Source of the DNA: Clostridia bacterium
GTDB taxonomy: Bacteria > Bacillota_A > Clostridia > Christensenellales > Aristaeellaceae
DNA: 10,818 nucleotides
Direction of reading: 5' to 3'
Assembly (NCBI GenBank): GCA_017938785.1
Contig: JAGBAU010000103.1
Location: 1-10,818 of the forward strand
The notes under the pieces were generated by a model. It saw only the letters and a program-made list of their open reading frames with translations, searched no databases and was not told the origin of the DNA. Every line of letters starts with the position of its first letter. Position 1 is the first letter of the stretch. Positions 1 through 6,495 of the stretch are shown piece after piece. A program made the position numbers and the translations under genes.

Positions 1-1
1 T

Positions 2-421
2 CGTAAGTGCATGATTTCGGATGCTCACAATATCCGCGAACTGAGCAAGGCCGCCCTTGGTTTCGAATATCCCGAGGATAAGTTTGAAGAGAACATTCGC
101 CGGCTGATGGCCACGAAGAGCAATATCATTTTTGTTGCCGAGAACAACAACCGTTTCCTCGGTTTTGCGCACGGCTGCGATTTTGATGTCATCTATGGTC
201 CGCCGCTGAAGGTGCTGCGCGCCATCGCTGTTGTGGAGGAATACCGCCGCTACGGAGTTGCTGAGAAGCTGCTTTCTGCCGTTGAGACCTGGGCAAAGAA
301 AACCGGCGCGGAAGGCCTTCGCATCTACGGTGGTTCCGAGCGTACCGCTGCCAATGCTTTCTATAAGGCCTGCGGCTATGACTTTGTAAAACCTGAATCC
401 AAGTTCAAAAAGGATTTCTAA
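2..421 (+). CDS. GNAT-family N-acetyltransferase, 5' end outside window
   Basis: Predicted acetyl-CoA-dependent N-acetyltransferase of the GNAT fold; substrate unknown. Counting from the ATG at position 11, the acetyl-CoA-binding motif A lies at about residues 68-95: strand LRAIAV, then the pyrophosphate-loop sequence RRYGVAEKL at 79-87, followed by a helix. Motif B, with ANAFYKACGYDF, is at 114-125, near the C-terminus as is usual. The ATG at 11 is probably not the true start. The frame is open to the window edge, the preceding codons read Arg-Lys-Cys, and RKCMISDAHNIREL resembles the first strand and helix of GNAT proteins, which normally begin a few residues earlier (I-R-K-x-x-x-x-D). I therefore annotate it as 5'-partial, probably missing only a few residues. 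The fold is clear; the acceptor cannot be inferred. Confidence 0.85.
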   Translation, partial: RKCMISDAHNIRELSKAALGFEYPEDKFEENIRRLMATKSNIIFVAENNNRFLGFAHGCDFDVIYGPPLKVLRAIAVVEEYRRYGVAEKLLSAVETWAKKTGAEGLRIYGGSERTAANAFYKACGYDFVKPESKFKKDF

Positions 422-443
422 CGATGCGACGCATAATAATTAT

Positions 444-467
444 CCACCGGCAAAGCCGGTGGTTTTT
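444..467 (+). terminator. Hairpin plus T-run after the GNAT gene (terminator and/or IS right-end hairpin)
   Basis: An 8-bp perfect stem (CCACCGGC/GCCGGTGG, loop AAA) is followed directly by five T residues, 22 bases after the GNAT stop. It has the form of a Rho-independent terminator. The same sequence is also a good candidate for the subterminal hairpin at the tnpA-downstream end of the IS200-type element. A second small hairpin, GGGC-AAA-GCCC at 475-485, shares its GGC-AAA-GCC core. Both roles may apply. Confidence 0.6.
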
Positions 468-577
468 CATGTGCGGGCAAAGCCCTAGAATACTAGCTCG
501 CGCCCTCGTAGGCGCATAGACGGTCTGGCATTTGCGTAGGTTTGTTGCTTACCGCCCGTTAAAGACGGGCCTTCCTG

Positions 578-1042
578 TTACTTGCTACCCTTAAAAGGGT
601 CATCATACTTTCCAAACATCGTCATCTGGTCTCCCAGCTTGTCCTCATCCAGCTGATGCCGGATATATTCTGCAATCTTTTGTTTGTTCTTCCCCACCGT
701 ATCTACGTAATATCCACGGCACCAGAATTCTCGTCCCTTGTACTTGTATTTCAGGTTCCCGAACTGTTCGTAGATCATCAGGCTGCTTTTTCCCTTCAAG
801 TATCCCATAAAACTCGACACCGCTACTTTCGGCGGGATGCTTACCAGCATATGTACATGGTCCGGGCATATCTCTGCTTCGTGGATTTCTACTCCTTTCC
901 ACTCACAAAGCTGTCTAAGGATTTTTCCGATTGCCTCCCGTTTCTCTCCAAAGAATACTTTTCTCCTGTACTTCGGGGCAAATACGATGTGGTATTTGCA
1001 ATTCCACCTGGTATGTGCTAAACTCTTATTGTCATTCGCCAT
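578..1042 (-). CDS. tnpA: IS200/IS605-family single-tyrosine (Y1) HUH transposase TnpA
   Basis: Transposase that cuts and rejoins single-stranded DNA at hairpin-marked ends through a covalent tyrosine-DNA link. The product is 154 aa, the normal full length. The HUH motif is His62-Val-His64 (in CPDHVHMLV). In the C-terminal helix, IAEYIRHQ supplies the predicted nucleophile Tyr126 and a metal-ligand Gln130, with the same four-residue spacing as Tyr127 and Gln131 of the IS608 enzyme. The conserved segments W-x-x-K-Y-H-I-V-F (13-21), YLKGKSS (81-87) and FWCRGYYVDTVG (106-117) are all present. The start is the ATG at 1042 because GGAGG lies 9 bases upstream (1052-1056). The frame stays open further upstream through the IS end and the tRNA, but that extension is not protein-like. 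No frameshift or stop is seen, so the enzyme may be active. Confidence 0.95.
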   Translation of the reverse strand: MANDNKSLAHTRWNCKYHIVFAPKYRRKVFFGEKREAIGKILRQLCEWKGVEIHEAEICPDHVHMLVSIPPKVAVSSFMGYLKGKSSLMIYEQFGNLKYKYKGREFWCRGYYVDTVGKNKQKIAEYIRHQLDEDKLGDQMTMFGKYDDPFKGSK

Positions 1043-1144
1043 GTCGAATGTCCTCCTTTTGCTTCTCGTGTTGCAGTTGCCAGACCGCTTCTCTATTTTA
1101 GCAAAAGGAGTTTTTATTTCATACTCACCGCTTAAGCTTTTTCG

Positions 1145-1167
1145 AACCCCACGCCTAGCGTGGGGTT
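1145..1167. repeat. Left-end hairpin of the IS200-type element
   Basis: A perfect 10-bp inverted repeat, AACCCCACGC then CTA then GCGTGGGGTT, lies about 100 bp upstream of tnpA. Its position fits the left-end hairpin that Y1 transposases recognise as single-stranded DNA. On the plus strand it is followed by TTTTC, so it could also stop outside transcription from entering tnpA, as described for IS200. Confidence 0.7.
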
Positions 1168-1177
1168 TTCGGCATAC

Positions 1178-1205
1178 AAAAAACCACACAACTTTCATTG
1201 TGTGG
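1178..1205 (-). terminator. Rho-independent terminator of tRNA-Lys
   Basis: Reading the minus strand, an 8-bp perfect stem CCACACAA/TTGTGTGG with a 6-base loop is followed by six T residues. It begins 2 bases past the encoded CCA of the tRNA. This places the outer boundary of the IS element at or beyond this terminator. Confidence 0.85.
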
Positions 1206-1207
1206 TG

Positions 1208-1283
1208 TGGTACACCTTCAGGGGCTCGAACCCTGGACACCCTGATTAAGAGTCAGGTGCTCTACCAACTGAGCTAAAGGTGC
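1208..1283 (-). tRNA. tRNA-Lys, anticodon CTT
   Basis: A 76-nt cloverleaf can be folded by hand on the minus strand. The 7-bp acceptor stem is GCACCTT/AAGGTGT with a terminal G-U. The D arm is GCTC/GAGC and the anticodon stem is CCTGA/TCAGG. The anticodon loop CTCTTAA puts CTT at positions 34-36, which reads the Lys codon AAG. The T arm is CAGGG-TTCGAGC-CCCTG, the discriminator is A, and the 3' CCA is encoded in the gene. It has its own promoter and terminator, so it is a single-tRNA transcript. Confidence 0.96.
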
Positions 1284-1302
1284 ATGTCCAATCGACTTGT
1301 AT

Positions 1303-1331
1303 ATAATACATCAGACTGCGGAATTTGTCAA
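1303..1331 (-). promoter_or_regulatory. Promoter of tRNA-Lys
   Basis: On the minus strand a consensus -35 TTGACA (1326-1331) and a -10 TATTAT (1303-1308) are separated by exactly 17 bp. The predicted transcript start is near 1296, about 13 bases before the mature tRNA 5' end. Confidence 0.85.
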
Positions 1332-1378
1332 CTGGTTTTAGTGTTAAGTCTTCGCGTATGGAAATGATTTGGAAGAAC

Positions 1379-1408
1379 AGCCCCGCTGCGTGTTTTCACA
1401 GCGGGGCT
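1379..1408 (-). terminator. Terminator of the E2-like gene
   Basis: A 10-bp perfect GC-rich stem (AGCCCCGCTG/CAGCGGGGCT) with a 10-base loop starts 10 bases past the stop of the E2-like gene. The following minus-strand sequence, GTTCTTCC, is only weakly T-rich, so the terminator call rests mainly on stem strength and position. Confidence 0.65.
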
Positions 1409-1418
1409 ACATGTGGTT

Positions 1419-2300
1419 TCAGTCCACATCCTCAACCACTTCGGCCGGAGGCGTATCCAGCTGGCCGGGGTTGCGCAGCAGGCCGTTGAACAGGCGGAAG
1501 GCGGAGGCATAGTAGTAGCCGTCGCAGATGCGCTCGTCCATGACCAGGGTATAATTGAGCATCTTTTTATTCTCCGTGCTGCCGTCCGGACGGGCCACGG
1601 TTTTCCATTCCGGCACACCGAAGGCGATGAATACCGGCACATTGCCGAAGTTGTAGATATGGTGATAGATGGGCGGCAGGCCCAGGCTGGCCATCGAAGT
1701 GATGAACAGGGAGCCGTGAAAGGGGGAGAGATGCATCAGCCACTTGGGTAGCAGACCAAAATAATCCATGCAGCGTAGCAGGTAGATGGCGAAGGCCTTC
1801 ACCAGTCCCGGAATGTAATCCAGCAGCTTTGCCAGGTTATCGAAATTGGTGGTTTCGGTCTTGGCATCGCTGATCAGCCTCTCTGTGATTTCATAGATCT
1901 GCTCGGCGGTTGCGTCCAGCGGATACACCATGGAGATTACGGAATCCGGGGAATTCAGCTTCATCTCCTTCTTGATGCATAGCATGGCTTCAAAGTGGTT
2001 GCGGGAATAGATCTTCTGGCCGGAGATATAGCGGTTCAGGCCCGGGCGCTGGGAGACAATCCGCGTATAGGCGGCGAGAAGGACGTGCATGGTGGTGAAA
2101 TTGGTAAGTCCCTTCTGGCGCTTTTCACGAACGTAGGCTTCGATTGCGTCAATCTCTGCGCAGCCACGGAAGCTGTTGCAGCCGTCGCTGCGCTGGGGCA
2201 TGATGTAGGGCATAAGCTTTTGCATGGGGTTCAGGGTGCGCAGCAGCCGTCCGTCACTTCTGTCGCCCAGACGGCGTCTTCTCTTCTTGGTATTCTCCAT
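1419..2300 (-). CDS. Stand-alone 2-oxoacid dehydrogenase E2 / CAT-fold acyltransferase-like protein with altered catalytic motif
   Basis: A 293-aa protein resembling only the catalytic domain of dihydrolipoyl acyltransferases (E2) and chloramphenicol acetyltransferase. There is no lipoyl domain or E1/E3-binding domain, and no E1 or E3 gene nearby. Family landmarks in order: a basic N-terminus (KKRRRR, 5-10); RTLNPMQKLMPYIMPQR (21-37), like the first conserved block of E2 catalytic domains; PGLNRYISGQKIY (86-98), like the P-x-x-N-x-x motif; and FGNVPVFIAFG (218-228). In the C-terminal active-site motif HxxxDG, the sequence here is E256-R-I-C-D260-G261, so the general-base His is replaced by Glu. 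The chemistry is therefore doubtful. It could be a non-catalytic relative or use another mechanism. The start is the ATG at 2300, preceded by AAAGGA with 7-base spacing. The gene is monocistronic with its own promoter and terminator. Confidence 0.8.
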   Translation of the reverse strand: MENTKKRRRRLGDRSDGRLLRTLNPMQKLMPYIMPQRSDGCNSFRGCAEIDAIEAYVREKRQKGLTNFTTMHVLLAAYTRIVSQRPGLNRYISGQKIYSRNHFEAMLCIKKEMKLNSPDSVISMVYPLDATAEQIYEITERLISDAKTETTNFDNLAKLLDYIPGLVKAFAIYLLRCMDYFGLLPKWLMHLSPFHGSLFITSMASLGLPPIYHHIYNFGNVPVFIAFGVPEWKTVARPDGSTENKKMLNYTLVMDERICDGYYYASAFRLFNGLLRNPGQLDTPPAEVVEDVD

Positions 2301-2339
2301 TTTGGCATCCTTTCGTGCGGGTGCACATGTAATACGCTT

Positions 2340-2368
2340 ATTATACGATGAATATGGTAATTGTACAA
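2340..2368 (-). promoter_or_regulatory. Promoter of the E2-like gene
   Basis: On the minus strand, -35 TTGTAC (2363-2368), a 17-bp spacer and a perfect -10 TATAAT (2340-2345). The predicted start is near 2333, giving a leader of about 33 nt. It is divergent from the degV promoter about 40 bp away. Confidence 0.8.
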
Positions 2369-2410
2369 GCAATTCTGTGTTTTATATTATGCAATGAGCC
2401 ATGTTCAGCT

Positions 2411-2439
2411 TTGACAGGGGAATGGAAGTGTGTTACAAT
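2411..2439 (+). promoter_or_regulatory. Promoter of the DegV-family gene
   Basis: Consensus -35 TTGACA (2411-2416), a 17-bp spacer and -10 TACAAT (2434-2439). The predicted start is near 2446, which leaves a leader of about 84 nt before the ATG at 2530. I see no recognisable riboswitch in the leader, only a short GGTT/AACC stem. Confidence 0.8.
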
Positions 2440-2529
2440 ATGATCGGGTTCTGAATAACCTGAAATCTGGAAATCAAAACTATAATCGGTTGTATGGCTT
2501 ATTAAGTCGATGAGGATAAATAAACGCAT

Positions 2530-3360
2530 ATGAAGATTATTGCTGATACTGCAACGCTCTTTTCCCCGGAAGAGGGAAGGGAACTGGGAATCACCATCCT
2601 GCCGGTGGGCGTGCTGATCGATGACCGCAGCTATAAGGATTTTGTGGAGATTGACAGTGCGGAGTTCCTGCGCCTTGTGGAGGCGGGCGGCGTACCCAAG
2701 TCCTCCCAGCCGTCCCTGGGCGATGTGTTGGAGGTTTTGGAGGGATGCGATGAGGAGATCATCCTCCTGACCGTGGCGGACGGCCTTTCCGGCGGTTACC
2801 AGACGGCCATGGCTGCCCGAAACAGTATCGAAAACAACGCGCATATCCATATCGTCAATTCCAAAAGCCTGGCGGGCCCGCTGCGCTATCTGGCAAAGAA
2901 GGCCCGCTCCCTGAAAGAGCAGGGATTGGACGTCCGAACTATCCTGGATGCGCTGGATGTGAGCATCGAATCCTCCATGTCTTTCGTAATTCCGGCCGAT
3001 TTCGAGTTCCTGAAGCGAAGCGGCAGGCTTACGCCGCTGGCAGCAAGAATCGGCGGCGCGCTGCGTTTGCTGCCGGTGCTTACCCAGACGAAGGATAAGA
3101 CCAGAATCACACCTGTTTCTGTGAAGCGGACCTGGAAGTCCGCCATCGAAACCATACTTCAGCGCCTTGAGGCGGAGGAGGTGGGCGAAAACCACCTGAT
3201 CAGCGTCAGCCACGCGGGTACGTCCGATAAGGCGCAGGCCATCGCCAAGCAGATCGGTGAACGCATTCCCGCAGCGGAAATTGAGGTCCTTGCACTCTCG
3301 CCGGCGCTGATGACCCATGGTGGTCCGGGCTGCATCGTGGTTCAGTCGATCCTCAAATAA
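2530..3360 (+). CDS. DegV-family (FakB-like) fatty-acid-binding protein
   Basis: A 276-aa protein, the usual length for the DegV/EDD fold. Members bind a fatty acid and, where studied as FakB, present it to the kinase FakA for acyl-phosphate formation and phospholipid synthesis in the cytoplasm. Visible landmarks: the N-terminal strand KIIADTATL (2-10, canonical D-S here D-T); SSQPS (58-62, canonical TSQPS); LSGGYQTA (86-93); FEFLKRSGRLTPLAARIG (158-175), matching the L-x-x-L-x-x-x-G-R-I block; and the C-terminal HGGPGC (263-268). Ser58/59, Ser87 and His263 occupy the positions that hold the lipid carboxylate in known structures. The RBS (GAGGA, 2511-2515) is rather far from the ATG. No fakA is in the window, which is common because fakB genes are often unlinked. 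The ligand is unknown. The gene is monocistronic between its own promoter and terminator. Confidence 0.92.
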   Translation: MKIIADTATLFSPEEGRELGITILPVGVLIDDRSYKDFVEIDSAEFLRLVEAGGVPKSSQPSLGDVLEVLEGCDEEIILLTVADGLSGGYQTAMAARNSIENNAHIHIVNSKSLAGPLRYLAKKARSLKEQGLDVRTILDALDVSIESSMSFVIPADFEFLKRSGRLTPLAARIGGALRLLPVLTQTKDKTRITPVSVKRTWKSAIETILQRLEAEEVGENHLISVSHAGTSDKAQAIAKQIGERIPAAEIEVLALSPALMTHGGPGCIVVQSILK

Positions 3361-3371
3361 AGTGATCTTTG

Positions 3372-3412
3372 CCGCAGGATTTTGCAACTTAGTATGAAAA
3401 ATCCTGCGGTTT
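3372..3412 (+). terminator. Terminator of the DegV-family gene
   Basis: A 12-bp perfect stem, CCGCAGGATTTT (3372-3383) and AAAATCCTGCGG (3398-3409), with a 14-base loop and a short trailing TTT. It begins 11 bases after the stop codon. Confidence 0.85.
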
Positions 3413-3438
3413 CTGAATTTTTGGTTCAAACTGTCGGA

Positions 3439-3467
3439 TTGAACATATTGCAAATATGCGCTATAAT
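3439..3467 (+). promoter_or_regulatory. Promoter of the four-gene membrane protein-methyltransferase-TrpB2-ECF unit
   Basis: -35 TTGAAC (3439-3444), a 17-bp spacer and a perfect -10 TATAAT (3462-3467). The predicted transcript start is near 3474. This position argues against translation from the ATG at 3476, which would be nearly leaderless, and supports the GTG at 3524, which has a strong RBS. Confidence 0.8.
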
Positions 3468-3523
3468 AGAGGTCAATGGTTCAATCGGAGCTGGCCCGGA
3501 TTGTGATTGGAGGAGAGCTTTCC

Positions 3524-4291
3524 GTGAAAGAACATACGTCGCCGGAGCGCAAACGGCGAATCAGGATTTCAAAGATTTCGGCAATGCACTACTTCAAGCT
3601 GGTATTTCGTTCCCTGATTCTCCTTGCGGCCGTGATTGATTATATCTTTGCACGCCTCGGCGGCGAAAATATGGGCAGGATGGCCCAGCGTTCGCCGGTG
3701 AAAGGGTTCATCTGGATTGTGTTTGCGATCGAGATGGCGCTGCGCTTTTTCCCCAGCAAGCTGGAAAGCATGGGATGCCAGAAGGTGTTTGCGCACAATT
3801 ACATTCCCAGAAATAACCCGGGAAAGCGGCCCAACGATGCGCGCTCCACGCTGCTGGTCGCCCTGGCCTGGATACTGCTGAATGGTGTCATTGGCATTGT
3901 GTATAAGATCGGCTGGATTGACAAGGGCATTCTGGTGCTCATCAGCCTGGTTTATTCGGTTTGTGATATGATCTGTATCCTGTTCTTCTGTCCCTTCCAG
4001 GAATGGTTCATGAAGAACAAGTGCTGCGGTACCTGCCGCATTTACAACTGGGATTTCGCCATGATGTTCACACCTCTGATCTTCGTGGGCGGCTTCTGGA
4101 GTTGGAGCCTTGTGGCGCTGAGCCTTGGCCTGCTGGTAAAGTGGGAAATCCGCTACAGAATGCACCCCGAATGGTTCTATGAGGAATACAACCAGTCCCT
4201 GGCCTGCGCTCATTGCCAGGAAAAGCTTTGCAGGCACAAGAAATCCTTGCAGAGCTCCCTGAGGAAGATGGGCAGGCGCTTTGGCAGTTGA
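3524..4291 (+). CDS. Conserved multipass membrane protein with two cysteine clusters, function unknown
   Basis: A 255-aa protein I cannot assign to a named family. It has a basic N-terminus (KEHTSPERKRRIRISK) and hydrophobic segments at about 26-43, 60-76, 109-127, 135-156 and 178-205, the last long enough for one or two passes. Two hydrophilic Cys clusters flank the last membrane region: CCGTC (167-171) and CAHCQEKLC (228-236). Together they give CxxC pairs at 168/171 and 228/231 plus Cys236, which suggests metal or Fe-S binding if both face the same side; this is inference. The tail is basic (SSLRKMGRR). The start is GTG 3524, with GGAGGAG at 3509-3515. An in-frame ATG at 3476 lies almost on the predicted transcript start. 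The stop is 19 bp before the methyltransferase ATG, so the two are probably cotranscribed. Confidence 0.75.
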   Translation: MKEHTSPERKRRIRISKISAMHYFKLVFRSLILLAAVIDYIFARLGGENMGRMAQRSPVKGFIWIVFAIEMALRFFPSKLESMGCQKVFAHNYIPRNNPGKRPNDARSTLLVALAWILLNGVIGIVYKIGWIDKGILVLISLVYSVCDMICILFFCPFQEWFMKNKCCGTCRIYNWDFAMMFTPLIFVGGFWSWSLVALSLGLLVKWEIRYRMHPEWFYEEYNQSLACAHCQEKLCRHKKSLQSSLRKMGRRFGS

Positions 4292-4310
4292 GAACAACGG
4301 AGGAAGAACG

Positions 4311-5021
4311 ATGTACGGAAGTGCATTCTGCAAGGTGTACAATGAATTCGGCTGGAATTATTTTCCCCGCGCCTTCGGCGAACAGCTGCTTGAATGGCTG
4401 CGCAGGAACAATGTGGAGGTAAAGAACAGCCTGGATCTGGGCTGCGGCACCGGCGTGCTGTGCGAAACCCTCTATGAAGCGGGAATTGACGCATCCGGCA
4501 TGGACCTGTCTGAGAACATGATAGACATCGCCCGCCGGAGCAAACCTGAGCTTCATTACGATGTGGCCAACATGATCACCTACCGTCCGGAAAAGAAATT
4601 CGACCTGGTGACCTGCACTGGAGACGCCCTGAACCACATCATTGAACCTGATGATCTTAAAAGAATCTTTGACAATGTATACGCCTACCTGCAGAAAGGT
4701 GGACATTTTGTCTTTGATATTCTGAACGAGGGTGAAGTCAATCCGGGCGAACCCTTCGACCTGGATTATGATGCAACCACCCGCGCGCAGTTTCTGATTA
4801 CCCGCAACAGCGAGGGCGTCATCAACCTGAAGACGTCCGTCTATGAGAACGGAGAACTGCAGTTTGAGGAGAACATCACCGAGGTTGTGCACGAGCCTGA
4901 AATGATCTGCGATTTGCTGCGCAAGAGCGGGTTTGAGGTGCTTCAGTGCGCCGACCAGCTGCTCAGCGATGCGGAAAACCATGGAACCACATGGTTCATC
5001 ATTGCCCGCAAGCCTGCCTGA
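4311..5021 (+). CDS. Class I SAM-dependent methyltransferase
   Basis: A 236-aa cytoplasmic protein with a Rossmann-type methyltransferase core. Motif I is LDLGCGTG (41-48) and binds S-adenosylmethionine. The acidic residue ending strand 2 is Asp65 in SGMDLSENMI, which normally contacts the ribose. YDVANM (83-88) is in the motif II region, FDLVTCTGDALNHI (97-110) is motif IV, and LQKGGHFVFDI (127-137) follows. The C-terminal half has the beta-strand layout seen in small-molecule methyltransferases of the UbiE/Methyltransf_25 type. The substrate is not identifiable. The start is the ATG at 4311 with GGAGG (4299-4303) at 7-base spacing. It sits 19 bp after the Cys-rich membrane protein and 64 bp before the TrpB2 gene, so the membrane protein or the TrpB2 pathway is a plausible, unproven source of its substrate. 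Confidence 0.88.
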   Translation: MYGSAFCKVYNEFGWNYFPRAFGEQLLEWLRRNNVEVKNSLDLGCGTGVLCETLYEAGIDASGMDLSENMIDIARRSKPELHYDVANMITYRPEKKFDLVTCTGDALNHIIEPDDLKRIFDNVYAYLQKGGHFVFDILNEGEVNPGEPFDLDYDATTRAQFLITRNSEGVINLKTSVYENGELQFEENITEVVHEPEMICDLLRKSGFEVLQCADQLLSDAENHGTTWFIIARKPA

Positions 5022-5044
5022 CGCAGGAATTGAAATAAAAGAAT

Positions 5045-5061
5045 TCCGGCAATCTGCCGGA
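5045..5061 (+). other. Small intercistronic hairpin before the TrpB2 gene
   Basis: A 6-bp perfect stem TCCGGC/GCCGGA with the loop AATCT lies in the 64-bp gap between the methyltransferase and the TrpB2 gene. No T-run follows, so it is not a typical terminator. It may affect mRNA processing or stability, or partly separate expression of the two halves of the unit. Confidence 0.4.
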
Positions 5062-5085
5062 TGCATACGAAAGGAAAGCAAACCC

Positions 5086-6462
5086 ATGAAGCATGAACCC
5101 ATCCCTTACAAGATTTATTTGGAAGAATCGGAGATGCCCAGGGCATGGTATAACCTGCGTGCCGATATGAAGAATAAACCGGCTCCGCTGCTGGATCCGG
5201 ACACCATGAAGCCCATCACCCTGGAAAAGCTCTCCGGCGTATTCTGCGAGGAACTGGCCCGCCAGGAGCTGGACGAGACCAACGCCTTTATCGAGATTCC
5301 GGAACCCATCCGCAATTTCTATAAGATGTATCGTCCCGCTCCCCTGGTGCGCGCCTACTGCCTGGAGGAGAAGCTGCAAACCCCGGCACACATTTACTAC
5401 AAATTCGAAGGCAACAACACCAGCGGCAGCCATAAGCTCAATTCCGCTATTGCACAGGCCTATTATGCCAAGCAGCAGGGCCTCAAGGGCGTAACCACCG
5501 AGACCGGCGCCGGTCAGTGGGGTACGGCCCTTTCCATGGCATGCAGCTATTTCGATCTGGACTGCAAGGTTTATATGGTCAAGTGCTCCTATGAGCAGAA
5601 GCCCTTCCGCCGCGAAGTGATGCGTACCTACGGCGCGTCCGTCACGCCTTCTCCGTCCATGGAGACCGAGGTTGGCCGCAGGATTCTGGCTGAGCATCCC
5701 GGCACCTCCGGCAGCCTTGGCTGCGCCATCTCTGAAGCTGTTGAAAAGGCCACCCAGACCGAGGGCTACCGCTACGTGCTGGGCAGCGTGCTCAACCAGG
5801 TTCTGCTGCACCAGACCATCATCGGCATGGAGACCAAGGCTGCCATGGATAAGTATGGCATTGAACCGGATGTCATCATCGGCTGCGCCGGCGGCGGTTC
5901 CAACCTGGGCGGCCTGATTGCCCCCTTCATGGGCGAAAAGATCCGCGGCGAAAAGGATTACAAGTTCATCGCTGTTGAACCTTCCTCCTGCCCGAGCCTG
6001 ACCCGTGGTAAGTATGCCTACGATTACTGCGATACCGGCAAGATCTGTCCCCTGCAGAAGATGTACACCCTGGGAAGCGGCTATATTCCTGCACCCAACC
6101 ACGCCGGCGGCCTGCGCTACCACGGTATGAGCTCCATCCTCTCCCAGCTCTATGATGACGGCCTGATGGAAGCCCGCAGCGTGCCCCAGACCGAGGTGTT
6201 CGAAGCTGCTGAGATGTTTGCCCGCGTGGAAGGCACCCTGCCTGCACCGGAAAGCAGCCATGCCATCAAGGTGGCCATCGACGAGGCCCTGAAGTGCAAG
6301 GAAACCGGCGAGCAGAAGACCATCCTCTTCGGCCTCACCGGCACAGGCTACTTCGATATGTACGCCTATGAAAAGTTCCACAACGGCCAGATGGAAAACT
6401 ACATTCCTACCGACGAGGAGATTCAGAAGTCCCTGGACCGCCTGCCGAAGTTTGAACTGTAA
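5086..6462 (+). CDS. trpB2: TrpB2-type (TrpB-like) PLP-dependent enzyme
   Basis: A 458-aa PLP enzyme of the TrpB2 branch, longer than ordinary TrpB (about 400 aa). TrpB condenses indole and serine to tryptophan. TrpB2 proteins can have this activity but are often monofunctional and work without TrpA. Landmarks: the N-terminal extension typical of TrpB2 (1-80); RPAPLVRA (83-90); YKFEGNNTSGSHKLNSA (105-121), with Lys117 as the PLP Schiff-base lysine; TTETGAGQWG (137-146), with Glu139 the expected catalytic acid; the phosphate cup GCAGGGSNLGG (266-276); HAGGLRYHG (339-347); and a C-terminal GLTGTG. The start is the ATG at 5086, preceded by AAAGGAAAG; the frame is open further upstream but overlaps the methyltransferase. 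No trpA or other trp gene is present. The product may be tryptophan made from salvaged indole or an unrelated beta-replacement product. Confidence 0.93.
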   Translation: MKHEPIPYKIYLEESEMPRAWYNLRADMKNKPAPLLDPDTMKPITLEKLSGVFCEELARQELDETNAFIEIPEPIRNFYKMYRPAPLVRAYCLEEKLQTPAHIYYKFEGNNTSGSHKLNSAIAQAYYAKQQGLKGVTTETGAGQWGTALSMACSYFDLDCKVYMVKCSYEQKPFRREVMRTYGASVTPSPSMETEVGRRILAEHPGTSGSLGCAISEAVEKATQTEGYRYVLGSVLNQVLLHQTIIGMETKAAMDKYGIEPDVIIGCAGGGSNLGGLIAPFMGEKIRGEKDYKFIAVEPSSCPSLTRGKYAYDYCDTGKICPLQKMYTLGSGYIPAPNHAGGLRYHGMSSILSQLYDDGLMEARSVPQTEVFEAAEMFARVEGTLPAPESSHAIKVAIDEALKCKETGEQKTILFGLTGTGYFDMYAYEKFHNGQMENYIPTDEEIQKSLDRLPKFEL

Positions 6463-6495
6463 GCTTCCGGCCTGATAGAAAGAAGGAATGTGATT

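Larger units (their letters stand above)
440..1172 (-). mobile_element. IS200-type insertion sequence (IS200/IS605 family, tnpA only); ends approximate
   Basis: A compact element of about 0.7 kb with a single Y1-transposase gene on the minus strand and hairpins at both ends, the usual design of IS200-group elements, which lack terminal inverted repeats and make no target duplication. The tnpA-upstream (left) end has a 10-bp perfect hairpin at 1145-1167. The tnpA-downstream (right) side has hairpins at 444-462, 475-485, 500-515 (GCGCC/GGCGC) and 554-570 (GCCCGT/ACGGGC). No tnpB reading frame is present. The exact ends are uncertain because IS200 cleavage sites are set by short guide sequences next to the hairpins, and I cannot compare with an empty site. 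The element sits between the GNAT stop and the tRNA-Lys terminator and leaves both intact. Confidence 0.75.

Noticed and set aside
422..577. CRISPR array or tnpB omega-RNA in the hairpin-rich stretch
   Set aside because: There are no regularly spaced direct repeats and no tnpB gene; the structure is explained by IS-end hairpins and a terminator.
1043..1240. N-terminal extension of TnpA to an upstream ATG (66 extra residues)
   Set aside because: It runs through the IS left-end hairpin, the tRNA terminator and into the tRNA. The extra residues do not resemble TnpA, and the ATG at 1042 has a strong RBS and gives the normal family length.
2341..3453. Open frame (370 codons) on the minus strand opposite the DegV-family gene
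   Set aside because: It crosses the degV promoter and terminator and has no recognisable motif; the plus-strand DegV protein is clear.
3476..3523. Upstream ATG start for the Cys-rich membrane protein
   Set aside because: It lies about 2 bases after the predicted transcript start. The GTG at 3524 has GGAGGAG at good spacing and a better N-terminus.
5086..6462. Canonical tryptophan operon
   Set aside because: The enzyme is of TrpB2 type and no trpA, trpC, trpD, trpE or trpF is present.
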